Assembly (NCBI GenBank): GCA_002369025.1
Contig: DFDV01000170.1
Location: forward strand, 1-7,902
Source: Treponema sp. UBA3819
GTDB taxonomy: Bacteria; Spirochaetota; Spirochaetia; Treponematales; Treponemataceae
DNA length: 7,902 nt
Direction: 5' to 3'
In this document: piece after piece, positions 1 through 7,021 of the stretch
How positions within the stretch are numbered: position 1 is the stretch's first letter
Layout of the letters: each line of letters opens with the position of its first letter
Position numbers and translations under genes: made by a program
The notes under the pieces: generated by a model
Told to the model about the DNA's origin: nothing
The model's database searches: none
What the model saw: the letters and a program-made list of their open reading frames with translations, nothing else

Positions 1-109
1 AATCAGTGTTCATCTGTGGTTCTCCGCGCCGCCCCGAGCCATGAATTCAACCAGTTTCCGTTGTTCCTGAAAAGCCAACAAAATATCCACGCAAACGAAG
101 CAGGGTTCT

Positions 110-127
110 TAGGGGCAGTAGCCCCTA
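110..127. repeat. Inverted repeat, 7-bp stem, 4-nt loop
   Basis: TAGGGGC (110-116) and GCCCCTA (121-127) are perfect inverted repeats around the loop AGTA. No T-tract follows on either strand, so it is not a typical intrinsic terminator. It is the first of three GC-rich palindromes within 130 bp, which suggests an interspersed palindromic element rather than isolated hairpins. Confidence 0.75.
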
Positions 128-152
128 CGCCGTGCCGGGAAGAGGGGAGGTC

Positions 153-203
153 TTAGGAGAGGAGAGACCCTCGCTTCGGAGTAGGGGGTCTCACCTCTCC
201 TAA
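153..203. repeat. Long inverted repeat, 10+7-bp stem
   Basis: TTAGGAGAGG (153-162) pairs perfectly with CCTCTCCTAA (194-203). After one A-A mismatch (163/193), GAGACCC (164-170) pairs with GGGTCTC (186-192). The loop is 171-185. A stem of 17 pairs with one mismatch is far longer than expected by chance. No U-run follows on either strand. It could be a palindromic mobile or REP-like element, a structured RNA 3' end of an upstream transcript, or a protein-binding site. Confidence 0.85.
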
Positions 204-216
204 ATCAAGGGGGTCG

Positions 217-236
217 CACAGGGGCCCTCCCCTGTG
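217..236. repeat. Inverted repeat, 8-bp stem, 4-nt loop
   Basis: CACAGGGG (217-224) and CCCCTGTG (229-236) form a perfect 8-bp stem around CCCT. It ends 11 bp before the -35 box of the FliN-like gene, so it could affect that promoter or end upstream transcription. The downstream sequence AATGAAAAAATTTG is A-rich on the plus strand, not a U-tract, so a classical terminator is not supported. Confidence 0.75.
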
Positions 237-247
237 AATGAAAAAAT

Positions 248-276
248 TTGTCAGTTCCTCCAATGCATGATATAAT
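248..276 (+). promoter_or_regulatory. Near-consensus extended -10 promoter of the FliN-like gene
   Basis: The -35 box TTGTCA (248-253) matches TTGACA at 5 of 6 positions. A 17-bp spacer follows, then a perfect -10 TATAAT (271-276) preceded by TG plus one base (268-270), the extended -10 motif. Transcription should start about 7 nt after the -10, at position 283, which is the A of the ATG. The TGA at 268-270 is an in-frame stop, so the coding region cannot extend upstream. The transcript is predicted to be leaderless. Confidence 0.85.
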
Positions 277-282
277 ACAGGC

Positions 283-807
283 ATGGGTGCCGTTTCGATT
301 TCGCAGGACGAACTGAATAAGGTCCTCAATAATATCCGAAAGGATAATGACGAGCGCGAAAAAATTCCTGACTCTCCCGGCATTGCCCTTTCCCAGTCAG
401 AACTGGAAAAGCTTTTTGGCAGTTCACAATCCCTTGCATCCAAAAGCGACAGTACTGTCGGCGGAAACTCCGGTACGAGTTCCGTTACAGAAAAAGAAAC
501 TGAACTGCAAAGCGACGCTGAACGGGATGCCGCACGGGAAGCTAAAATCGCAGAACGAAAAGCCCGGGCCGCCGCAATTCTCGCCCAGGCAAATGCATCT
601 TCCCCCAAGCGGATTTCCGTCGTATACGGTACCGCTACCCGCCGGGGACACGAAGTCGAAAAACTGCAGCCAGGCGACACCATTCAGCTTGACCGCATCA
701 TTCCCGAATACGCTGACATCCTCGTAGACGGCAAACTCTTTGCCCGCGGTATCATCAAAGACCAGAATGGTCACGCCAGTGTCACTATTGCACAGCTTGT
801 AGAATAA
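283..807 (+). CDS. FliN-like flagellar motor switch protein (SpoA domain)
   Basis: A 174-residue protein. Residues about 110-173 (from ISVVYGTATRRGHEVEKL through LDRIIPEYADILVDGKLFARG) match the SpoA/FliN C-terminal fold, which forms the lower C-ring of the flagellar motor or a type III secretion sorting platform. The N-terminus carries two short related motifs, SISQDELNKVL (5-15) and ALSQSELEKLF (35-45). They resemble the LSQ-x-EID-x-LL segment of FliM and FliY that binds phosphorylated CheY. Residues 48-75 are Ser/Thr-rich and probably flexible; 78-103 are Ala/Arg/Glu-rich and probably helical. There is no CheC-like or FliM middle domain, so it is neither full FliM nor FliY. The start is fixed by an in-frame TGA at 268-270, and no Shine-Dalgarno is visible. 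It probably acts in the cytoplasm at the motor base. Its promoter is its own, and ppdK starts 101 bp downstream. The family call is solid; the exact paralog is not, so no symbol is given. Confidence 0.85.
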   Translation: MGAVSISQDELNKVLNNIRKDNDEREKIPDSPGIALSQSELEKLFGSSQSLASKSDSTVGGNSGTSSVTEKETELQSDAERDAAREAKIAERKARAAAILAQANASSPKRISVVYGTATRRGHEVEKLQPGDTIQLDRIIPEYADILVDGKLFARGIIKDQNGHASVTIAQLVE

Positions 808-869
808 CCGGCTCCTCCCCCTTCACTCCCCTATAAACACAATTTTTTCACATAAAAAACAAGAAACTG

Positions 870-899
870 GTATCAAACATTGTTTTAATTCGCTATACT
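870..899 (+). promoter_or_regulatory. Probable ppdK promoter
   Basis: The -10 box TATACT (894-899) lies 9 nt before the ppdK ATG. The best -35 candidate is GTATCA (870-875), only 3 of 6 matches at 18-bp spacing, so the -35 side is weak. Predicted initiation near 906 leaves about 3 nt of leader. There is no purine-rich ribosome-binding site between the -10 and the ATG. The rest of the 808-908 gap is C-rich and then A/T-rich, with no terminator hairpin visible for the upstream gene. Confidence 0.5.
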
Positions 900-908
900 G
901 ATATCACT

Positions 909-3602
909 ATGAAGTACGTTTATTTTTTTGGAAATGGTGACGCTGACGGTGATGAGTCAATGCGTGCCGAATTGGGTGGAAAGGGTGCAAATCTTGCGCA
1001 GATGGCAAAGGCTCCGCTGAGTCTGCCGGTTCCGGCTGGTTTTACAATTACGACTGATGTCTGCCAAAAATACTATGAGCTTGGAAGAAAATATCCTGAC
1101 GAGCTGGCAGGTCAGGTAGATGAATATCTTGCCAAACTGGAAGCAGTAATGGGAAAGAAACTGGGAGATGAAAACGATCCTCTGCTGGTTTCAGTGCGTT
1201 CCGGTGCAGCAATTTCCATGCCGGGTATGATGGACACGATTCTGAACCTTGGTCTGAACGACAAGGCTGTTCTTGGTCTTGCAAAAAAGACAGGAAACGA
1301 ACGCTTTGCATGGGATGCCTACCGCCGTTTTATTCAGATGTACGGCGATGTCGCAATGGGTGTTGACCACGACAAATTTGAAGCCATTATTGACGAAGTA
1401 AAGTCTCACCGTGGAATCAAGCAGGATACTGAACTGACGACGGAAGAATTGAAGGAAATCGTCACAAAGTACAAGGATATGTACAAAAAAGAAAAGGGGT
1501 CAGACTTCCCCCAGGATGCAAAGGAACAGATGTGGGGCGCAATTGGTGCGGTTTTCGGCTCATGGATGAATCCCCGCGCAATCAAATACCGCAGACTGAA
1601 TAACATCAGGGAAGGAGCCCTCAAAGGTACTGCCGTTACGGTTATGGCCATGGTTTTCGGTAACAAGGGTGAAACTTCAGGAACTGGTGTCTGTTTCAGC
1701 CGCGATCCTTCTACCGGTGAAAACATTTTCATGGGTGAATACCTGATGAACGCTCAGGGCGAAGATGTTGTTGCCGGTATCCGCACTCCTGAAAAACTTT
1801 CTCAGCTTGAAAAAACAAACAAGGCTATTTATGACGAACTCTGTCAGATTCGCGACCGTCTGGAACAGCACTACTGTGATATGCAGGACATGGAGTTTAC
1901 GGTAGAAGAAGGCAAACTCTACATGCTCCAGTGCCGCAATGGTAAGCGCACGGGTACGGCTGCAGTGAAAATGGCCGTAGACATGGTAAAAGAAGGCCTT
2001 ATCTCCAAAGAAACTGCAATCATGCGCGTAGAACCCGAGCAGTTGAATCAGCTTTTGCTTCCCCAGCTTGATAAAGATGCTGTAAAGAAAGCGGTTGAAA
2101 TTGCAGCTGGTCTGAATGCGTCTCCGGGTGCAGGCTGCGGTCAGATTGTGTTTACGGCAGAAGAAGCCGAAGCTTGGGCAAAGGATGGCAAAAAAGTCCT
2201 GCTCGTACGCAAGGAAACATCACCGGATGACATCGCCGGCATGGCAGTTTCCCAGGGAATTCTCACTTCTACAGGCGGACGCACATCTCACGCAGCAGTT
2301 GTTGCCCGCGGTATGGGTACTCCCTGTGTCTGCGGCTGTTCTGAAATGACATTCAAGGATGAAAATACTGTCGTCATCAAGGGCAAGTCCTACAAGCGCG
2401 GTGATTATCTGACAATTGACGGCGCAACAGGCCTCGTATATGAAGGTCAGGTGGCAGTAAAACCCGCAGGCATTTCCGGTGATCTGGAAACATTCTTGGG
2501 CTGGGCTGACGAAATCCGCGAAAAATCAGAACGCGTAACAGAATCCGGCAACACAGTTAAAGGCTTTGACATCTATGCAAACGGAGACACTCCCCAGAAC
2601 GCTATTGATGCATTCAGATTCGGAGCAAACGGCATCGGTCTCTGCCGCACTGAACACATGTTCTTTGATGAACCCAAACTGACTGACTTCCAGAAAATGA
2701 TTATTTCTGACGATACAGAAAGCCGCAAGGAAAATCTTGCAAAAATTCTGCCCCACCAGCAGAAAGACTTCTACGAAATCATCAAAACCATGGAAGGCCG
2801 CCCGGTTACAATCCGTCTGCTTGACCCGCCGCTCAACGAATTCATTCAGGCAGAAAGTGATGAGCAGCTGACCGCTCTGGCAAAAAAACTGGATGTAGAC
2901 AAGGCAAAGCTTGCCCGGAAAGTAAGCATGCTGGCAGAACACAACCCCATGCTGGGTCACCGTGGCTGCCGTCTTGCAATCACCTACCCCGAAATCTACG
3001 AGATGCAGGTAGAAGCAATTGCACGCGCTACAGCCCAGCTGGACAAAGAAGGCGTAAAACACAATGTCCTGATTATGATTCCAAACGTCATCTCCTACAA
3101 CGAAGTAGAACAGATTCGCCGTCAGGCAGAGGCTGTCATCGACATGGTAAACAAGGAGTGCGGAACTGCCCTTAAGTTTGAAATCGGTTCAATGATTGAG
3201 TTCCCCCGTGCTGCTTTGAGCGCAGGAAGAATTGCAAAATATGCAGACTTCTTCTCATTCGGTACCAACGACCTTACTCAGACCACCTTTGGTTTCAGCC
3301 GTGATGACTATGGCAAGTTCATTGAATCTTACCTGCAGCAGCGCATTCTGGAAGATGATCCTTTTGCAACACTGGATTACGAAGGTCCTGGCGTCCTCAT
3401 GGAAATTACAGAGGCAAAAGGCCGCGCAGTAAATCCCCACCTGCATCTGGGTATCTGTGGTGAACACGGTGGAGACCCGGCTTCAATCCACATCTGCTAT
3501 CAGATTGGTCTGAACTATGTTTCCTGCTCACCCTACCGCGTACCCCTTGCCCGTCTGGCTGGAGCTCAGGCTGTAATCGAGTACGAAAAACAGCACTCAT
3601 AA
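909..3602 (+). CDS. ppdK: Pyruvate, phosphate dikinase
   Basis: An 897-residue cytoplasmic enzyme, full length for the family. It interconverts pyruvate + ATP + phosphate and PEP + AMP + pyrophosphate. The N-terminal nucleotide-binding domain shows GGKGANLAQM (23-32) and VRSGAA at 96-101, followed by SMPGMMDTILNLGL. The central swivelling domain has GGRTSHAAVVARGMG, where H461 is the phosphohistidine (H455 in the Clostridium symbiosum enzyme, by known family numbering). The C-terminal PEP/pyruvate barrel has GLCRTEHMFF with R580, the FGTNDLTQ segment, and CGEHGGDP with the acid/base cysteine C850. All expected catalytic residues are present, so it should be active. In treponemes this enzyme supports pyrophosphate-linked glycolysis (established knowledge); direction cannot be read from sequence. 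The ATG has no Shine-Dalgarno and sits 9 nt after a -10 box. The gene converges on the MATE gene with a 37-bp gap. Confidence 0.97.
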   Translation: MKYVYFFGNGDADGDESMRAELGGKGANLAQMAKAPLSLPVPAGFTITTDVCQKYYELGRKYPDELAGQVDEYLAKLEAVMGKKLGDENDPLLVSVRSGAAISMPGMMDTILNLGLNDKAVLGLAKKTGNERFAWDAYRRFIQMYGDVAMGVDHDKFEAIIDEVKSHRGIKQDTELTTEELKEIVTKYKDMYKKEKGSDFPQDAKEQMWGAIGAVFGSWMNPRAIKYRRLNNIREGALKGTAVTVMAMVFGNKGETSGTGVCFSRDPSTGENIFMGEYLMNAQGEDVVAGIRTPEKLSQLEKTNKAIYDELCQIRDRLEQHYCDMQDMEFTVEEGKLYMLQCRNGKRTGTAAVKMAVDMVKEGLISKETAIMRVEPEQLNQLLLPQLDKDAVKKAVEIAAGLNASPGAGCGQIVFTAEEAEAWAKDGKKVLLVRKETSPDDIAGMAVSQGILTSTGGRTSHAAVVARGMGTPCVCGCSEMTFKDENTVVIKGKSYKRGDYLTIDGATGLVYEGQVAVKPAGISGDLETFLGWADEIREKSERVTESGNTVKGFDIYANGDTPQNAIDAFRFGANGIGLCRTEHMFFDEPKLTDFQKMIISDDTESRKENLAKILPHQQKDFYEIIKTMEGRPVTIRLLDPPLNEFIQAESDEQLTALAKKLDVDKAKLARKVSMLAEHNPMLGHRGCRLAITYPEIYEMQVEAIARATAQLDKEGVKHNVLIMIPNVISYNEVEQIRRQAEAVIDMVNKECGTALKFEIGSMIEFPRAALSAGRIAKYADFFSFGTNDLTQTTFGFSRDDYGKFIESYLQQRILEDDPFATLDYEGPGVLMEITEAKGRAVNPHLHLGICGEHGGDPASIHICYQIGLNYVSCSPYRVPLARLAGAQAVIEYEKQHS

Positions 3603-3612
3603 GACGGCTGCT

Positions 3613-3673
3613 AAAAAAAGAGGCTGTCCGGGAAATTCATCAGCGGAATTCCTGCTGAAGTTCTTCCCGGGCC
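3613..3673 (-). terminator. Probable terminator of the MATE gene
   Basis: On the minus strand CCGGGAA (3670-3664) pairs with TTCCCGG (3634-3628). An inner TCAGC/GCTGA stem surrounds the palindrome GGAATTCC. Outer GGC (3673-3671) can pair with GCC (3624-3622) across a 3-nt bulge. A seven-T run (minus strand, 3619-3613) follows. The hairpin overlaps the last codons of the MATE gene. The bulge and overlap make it imperfect. A second weak stem, GACGGCT (3603-3609) with GGCTGTC (3622-3628), could form on the ppdK transcript but lacks a U-tract. Confidence 0.5.
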
Positions 3674-5271
3674 AGTTCATCAATACGGGCTTCAACGACA
3701 GCCTCTTTATAGATTGTCGTCATTTCATGCAGAGAAAGCGTTCCCTTGTGTTTCAGGCACATGGCTTCAAGAATTTCCTCGGGAACCACAATACCGTCAT
3801 TTCCAACAACACTTTCATCAAATGAATCCCATTTTCCCAGGGCAGAAATAGCAAGAGTCAGTTTTTCGTTGTTTGTCTTTTCAATTTTGCTGGTACGCTT
3901 TAAGTCTCTTACCGCAGAAATTGCAAATATCAGGGAAAGAAAGGCATCCATTCCGTTAGCTGCAAGAATTGACCAGGCAATTGCCTCTATACCAAATCCA
4001 TAGACCCGGGTCAGCAGCAAAAAGACAGGGATACGGACAAAAAAGAGCCTGATGACATTTACGATTGTGGGGAGTTTTGTCTTTCTTAAGGCGTAAAGAA
4101 ATCCGCACATAGCCCCGTCTGTGGCATCAAATATGGCCGCCCAGCGTGCAATCCGGTATATGATTCTCATGCTGTCCGCAAGTTCTGTATTTCCCTTTGC
4201 AAAGAAAGAGATAAGAAGTTCACTTGAAAGAGCCACTATGATAAAAAGAATCGTTCCTACAAAAAAAGTAACAAATGTGTTGTAAAACAAAAATGAAATG
4301 GCCCTCTTTGCGTTGTGATTTCCAAGATTGGCCGAGATAATTGTTGTTTCCGCATCTTTAAAAGCGACCAGCGGACTAGTTGCAAGGGACAGAATCCTCA
4401 GAGAACAGGAATAGGCTGCCACACCAACTGAACCAAAAACAATCATGAGGGCATTACATATAACTTTTCCAAATGGTATCAGTACTTTTTCTATTATTAC
4501 CGGAAAAGAAAGTTTTGCCAGCGGAACAATAGGAATCTTCTTAAAGGAAGCCTTTCTGAAACTGACCTGAAACTGATTCTTTTTTGAAAAAAGATGCCTG
4601 ATTGCAATGCAGGAAAAAGATGCAAAGGCAATACCTGAAGCAAGGGGCAGCAGGTATATGGCTGTCTCAGGCTGAAGGGTACCGCTTGAAACCAGATAGA
4701 TAATCCCAAAATTCAGCAGGGTTTTGATTACCATAACTGAAATGTTTCCGTACATGACGATTTTTGTACGGCCACGGGCTTTTTCCGTAGTAAAAAAAAT
4801 TGAATTGATAAAGGTAAAAGCCAGAGTAAGAATTTCAATTGAAAGAAAAAAAGTGCCCTGAGAAAGCAATTCTTCGGGGAAGGAAGCCAGCCGGAGAATA
4901 GGACGGGAAAAGGGAATAAAAATAAGCAGAATGGCAAATGCTATAAACAGCGCAGTAAAAAAGACAGTGCTGATTTCTACCTGTACCCTTTTCATATCCC
5001 CGCTTCCAAAGGTACGGGAAATCATAATACCTGCACCAACCGACAGACCTCCGCTGATTGCCCCCAGCGTGTTTCGTATTTCACTGGCAAAGGCAACAGT
5101 GGTCACGACATTGCTGTTCATGTTTGCAGCTGTAAATACATCAAAAAAGGAGAAAACTACAGTGAGCGAATTCTGAAAGAGAAGGGGCAATGCAACTGAA
5201 AGAATTACTAAAAATGGAGAGCCGTTTAAGAGAAAACTACGGCGCAACTTTTCATTTTCATTGCGCTTCAT
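3640..5271 (-). CDS. MATE-family multidrug/solute efflux transporter with C-terminal tail
   Basis: A 543-residue polytopic inner-membrane protein. Two related lobes are visible: residues about 15-225 and 245-455, each with about six hydrophobic segments. Each lobe has a charged loop of MATE type after its early helices, SRTFGSGDMKRVQ (85-97) and SANLGNHNAKRA (313-324). MATE proteins export organic cations, drugs or metabolites using Na+ or H+ gradients; the substrate and coupling ion cannot be read here. Most family members have about 440-480 residues. This one has an extra hydrophilic tail of about 86 residues (458-543), charged and probably partly helical, ending ARIDELAREELQQEFR; I recognise no domain in it. 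The ATG at 5271 is preceded by AAGGA with 8-nt spacing. The gene is divergent from the asparagine-synthase-like gene and convergent with ppdK. Confidence 0.88.
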   Translation of the reverse strand: MKRNENEKLRRSFLLNGSPFLVILSVALPLLFQNSLTVVFSFFDVFTAANMNSNVVTTVAFASEIRNTLGAISGGLSVGAGIMISRTFGSGDMKRVQVEISTVFFTALFIAFAILLIFIPFSRPILRLASFPEELLSQGTFFLSIEILTLAFTFINSIFFTTEKARGRTKIVMYGNISVMVIKTLLNFGIIYLVSSGTLQPETAIYLLPLASGIAFASFSCIAIRHLFSKKNQFQVSFRKASFKKIPIVPLAKLSFPVIIEKVLIPFGKVICNALMIVFGSVGVAAYSCSLRILSLATSPLVAFKDAETTIISANLGNHNAKRAISFLFYNTFVTFFVGTILFIIVALSSELLISFFAKGNTELADSMRIIYRIARWAAIFDATDGAMCGFLYALRKTKLPTIVNVIRLFFVRIPVFLLLTRVYGFGIEAIAWSILAANGMDAFLSLIFAISAVRDLKRTSKIEKTNNEKLTLAISALGKWDSFDESVVGNDGIVVPEEILEAMCLKHKGTLSLHEMTTIYKEAVVEARIDELAREELQQEFR

Positions 5272-5279
5272 ATTTTCTA

Positions 5280-5284
5280 TCCTT
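5280..5284 (-). promoter_or_regulatory. Shine-Dalgarno of the MATE gene
   Basis: AAGGA on the minus strand, 8 nt before the ATG, supports the start at 5271. It shows that the organism uses Shine-Dalgarno initiation, in contrast to the three plus-strand genes here. A -10-like TATGAA lies further upstream near 5305-5310 on the minus strand, but with no good -35, so I do not call that promoter. Confidence 0.7.
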
Positions 5285-5303
5285 AATGACTGGCGTAATT
5301 CGA

Positions 5304-5333
5304 TTCATAATCAGACCTGCACATATCTATAAT
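5304..5333 (+). promoter_or_regulatory. Possible upstream promoter of the asparagine-synthase-like gene
   Basis: A perfect TATAAT (5328-5333) has TTCATA (5304-5309, 4 of 6) at 18-bp spacing. It would start transcription near 5340 and give a leader of about 29 nt without a Shine-Dalgarno. Its -10 overlaps by one base the -35 of the downstream promoter, so the two could compete. Confidence 0.4.
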
Positions 5334-5361
5334 TGCATACATCAGAAAATTATGCTATAGT
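5333..5361 (+). promoter_or_regulatory. Extended -10 promoter giving a leaderless start
   Basis: TTGCAT (5333-5338, 3 of 6 including TTG), a 17-bp spacer, then TG-C-TATAGT (5353-5361), an extended -10 with 5 of 6 matches. Predicted initiation at 5368-5369 coincides with the ATG at 5369. The TTG at 5333 could be read as an in-frame start codon, but it is better explained as the -35 box. Confidence 0.65.
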
Positions 5362-5368
5362 TTCTGCG

Positions 5369-7021
5369 ATGAATTCTGATGAAATCCTCAAAGAGAACGC
5401 TTTTCTGATTGACTCTAATTCACTTGAAAATACTGAAAGCCGTCTGATTGGTTTTATGATTGGGGATGACGGAACTTTTTATCAGCATACCCTTCCCCCG
5501 CAGCATTCAGACACAGGCGTATTCGTGCTGATTGAACGGAAAGATGACACAATCAGCATCAGGCAGGACGGTGGCGCCACCTTTGGACTTTTTTTCTATC
5601 AGGATAACGAAAGATTTCTGCTTTCAAATTCATTTTATACGCTTGCAGAAAAAATCCCTGAAAAGCTTTCCATTAATAAGGAGCATATTCAGTCATTTCT
5701 CTATTCAAAAGAATATACCGCTGATATTTCCGGCACGCTTGCAAAAGAAATCACCCGCATAAGCCCAGATGTATTCATCACAATCAAAATTTCAACAAAA
5801 GAAATCCATTTTCACACGATAACGAGAAAACTTTTTTCCCGCAGCCTGTGCACAAAAGAAGATTTTGACCTGCTGGACACCTGGTACTTTAAGTGGGTCA
5901 ATTTTTACCGCTCACTGGTAGAAGGCCACCAGCCCCTGTATACTGACCTTACCGGCGGTCTTGATACACGAATCATCATTTCCATGCTCATAAATGCAGG
6001 AATTGACCTGACAAGTTCCATTCCCATAGCGAACCATACCTCCGTAAATCTGCCAAAAGATGCAGACGACATGCGGATTGCAAAGATTATTTCAGAAACA
6101 CTTCATTTTCCGCTGAACTCAAATGTAATTCAGGTGAAAAAGACAGGTAAAGTGTCTCCGGAAGACATGTTCCGCCGTATCCGCCAGTTCCCGCTCGGAC
6201 AGTCAATCTATTGTAAAATGTACAACACCAGCTACGAAAAGCCTGTTTTTGCCGCAAAAGGTCTGGGCAGTTTCATCAAAGGCAGTGTCGCTTCAAACGG
6301 AAAAGCCTGGAAGGGCATGCAGGAAGTATATGCCGAATATGACAGAATAGCAGATTCGTTTTTGGATAAAGAATATTCTCTTTCAGAAGAAGAAAGAAAG
6401 GCAAAAAAAGAGGCCGCCCACAGCAGAATCAGAAAAGAGGCAGAAAAAATTCTTTCCGGTCAGTCTTATGACGACGAACACAGTGCAACCTATTTTTACA
6501 AATCAGTCTGGCTGGACGGTCGTGACCAGAAGAAGATGCTCTGCAGTTATCTCATAAATTTTTATATAGTCACACCTTTTACCGACCCTCTCATTCATTC
6601 TTTTGACTACAATCCTTATGGTGATGACCCCTTGTACCTTCCGACCCTGATTTTATCCCGCTACGCCCCGCAGTTACTGGAATTTGAAATTGAAAACAGA
6701 GCCTTTTCTCCCCAGTCCCTGGAAAGAGCCAGAAAACTCAATCAGCAGTTTCCCCTTTCCATGCCTGTTTATGAAAAAATATACGGCTCAAACCAGACTG
6801 TTTATGCGAAAGAATGCGATTGGGAAGATTTGTCCGACATGCTCAGTAAAAAACTGACAGACAGGGATTTTCTACGCAGTGTAGATTCTATAATTGGAAA
6901 AGACCTACGGGAAGCAGTCATCGCTGAATTCAAACCCGAACTCCACTTCAAGCGTCCCTACCGCCCCTACATACTGCTGGCCCTGTATGAACTGACCAGA
7001 ATTATGGAAAAGGGAAAGTAA
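5369..7021 (+). CDS. Asparagine-synthase-like ATP-pyrophosphatase without glutaminase nucleophile
   Basis: A 550-residue cytoplasmic protein from the ATG at 5369. A TTG 36 bases upstream would add 12 residues but lies in the -35 box. Residues about 1-150 resemble a degenerate glutamine amidotransferase (Ntn) domain, e.g. GVFVLIERKDDTISIRQDGG and a following FFYQDNERFLLSNSF. The sequence begins MNSDE, so the Cys2 nucleophile is absent and glutamine hydrolysis is not expected. Residues 194-201, LTGGLDTR, form the ATP-pyrophosphatase P-loop, a variant of SGGLDS. VTPFTDPLIHSF (401-412) corresponds to the conserved PF-D segment of the synthase domain. The second nucleotide-loop region reads AAKGLGSFIKGS (295-306) and lacks the usual acidic residues. 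Family logic suggests adenylation of a carboxylate followed by amide formation with ammonia or an amine; true asparagine synthesis is unlikely. It is divergent from a MATE exporter 97 bp away. The substrate is unknown. Confidence 0.78.
   Translation: MNSDEILKENAFLIDSNSLENTESRLIGFMIGDDGTFYQHTLPPQHSDTGVFVLIERKDDTISIRQDGGATFGLFFYQDNERFLLSNSFYTLAEKIPEKLSINKEHIQSFLYSKEYTADISGTLAKEITRISPDVFITIKISTKEIHFHTITRKLFSRSLCTKEDFDLLDTWYFKWVNFYRSLVEGHQPLYTDLTGGLDTRIIISMLINAGIDLTSSIPIANHTSVNLPKDADDMRIAKIISETLHFPLNSNVIQVKKTGKVSPEDMFRRIRQFPLGQSIYCKMYNTSYEKPVFAAKGLGSFIKGSVASNGKAWKGMQEVYAEYDRIADSFLDKEYSLSEEERKAKKEAAHSRIRKEAEKILSGQSYDDEHSATYFYKSVWLDGRDQKKMLCSYLINFYIVTPFTDPLIHSFDYNPYGDDPLYLPTLILSRYAPQLLEFEIENRAFSPQSLERARKLNQQFPLSMPVYEKIYGSNQTVYAKECDWEDLSDMLSKKLTDRDFLRSVDSIIGKDLREAVIAEFKPELHFKRPYRPYILLALYELTRIMEKGK

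Larger units (their letters stand above)
1..282. other. Gene-poor leader region with palindromes
   Basis: I see no convincing gene here. One frame is open from the window edge to a TAG at 154-156 (51 codons, starting NQCSSVVLRAAP), but it has no recognisable domain and could be chance or the tail of an unseen gene. The first 25 bases resemble a short intergenic sequence that I recall as common in many bacterial genomes; this is from memory and unverified. From 110 onward the region is G/C-rich and dominated by three inverted repeats, listed separately. The last 35 bases are the promoter of the FliN-like gene. Confidence 0.6.

Noticed and set aside
1..156. Open frame from the window edge as the tail of an upstream gene
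   Set aside because: 51 codons without domain or codon signal; it cannot be separated from chance.
212..219. GGTCGCAC shared with spacers 7 and 8, a possible self-target
   Set aside because: Only 8 bases match; the adjoining sequence differs, so chance is sufficient.
141..224. G-quadruplex from the several G-runs
   Set aside because: The runs are separated by long, irregular loops and are better explained as arms of the inverted repeats.
153..683. Minus-strand open frame of 176 codons opposite the FliN-like gene
   Set aside because: It is Ser/Arg-rich, has no domain, covers the palindromes, and is antisense to a well-supported gene with a strong promoter.
2526..3062. Minus-strand open frame of 178 codons inside ppdK
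   Set aside because: Shadow of ppdK, whose catalytic motifs are intact; Cys/Phe-rich with no recognisable family.
3603..3628. Hairpin after the ppdK stop as its terminator
   Set aside because: The stem needs two G-U pairs, has a 12-nt loop and no U-tract after it on the plus strand.
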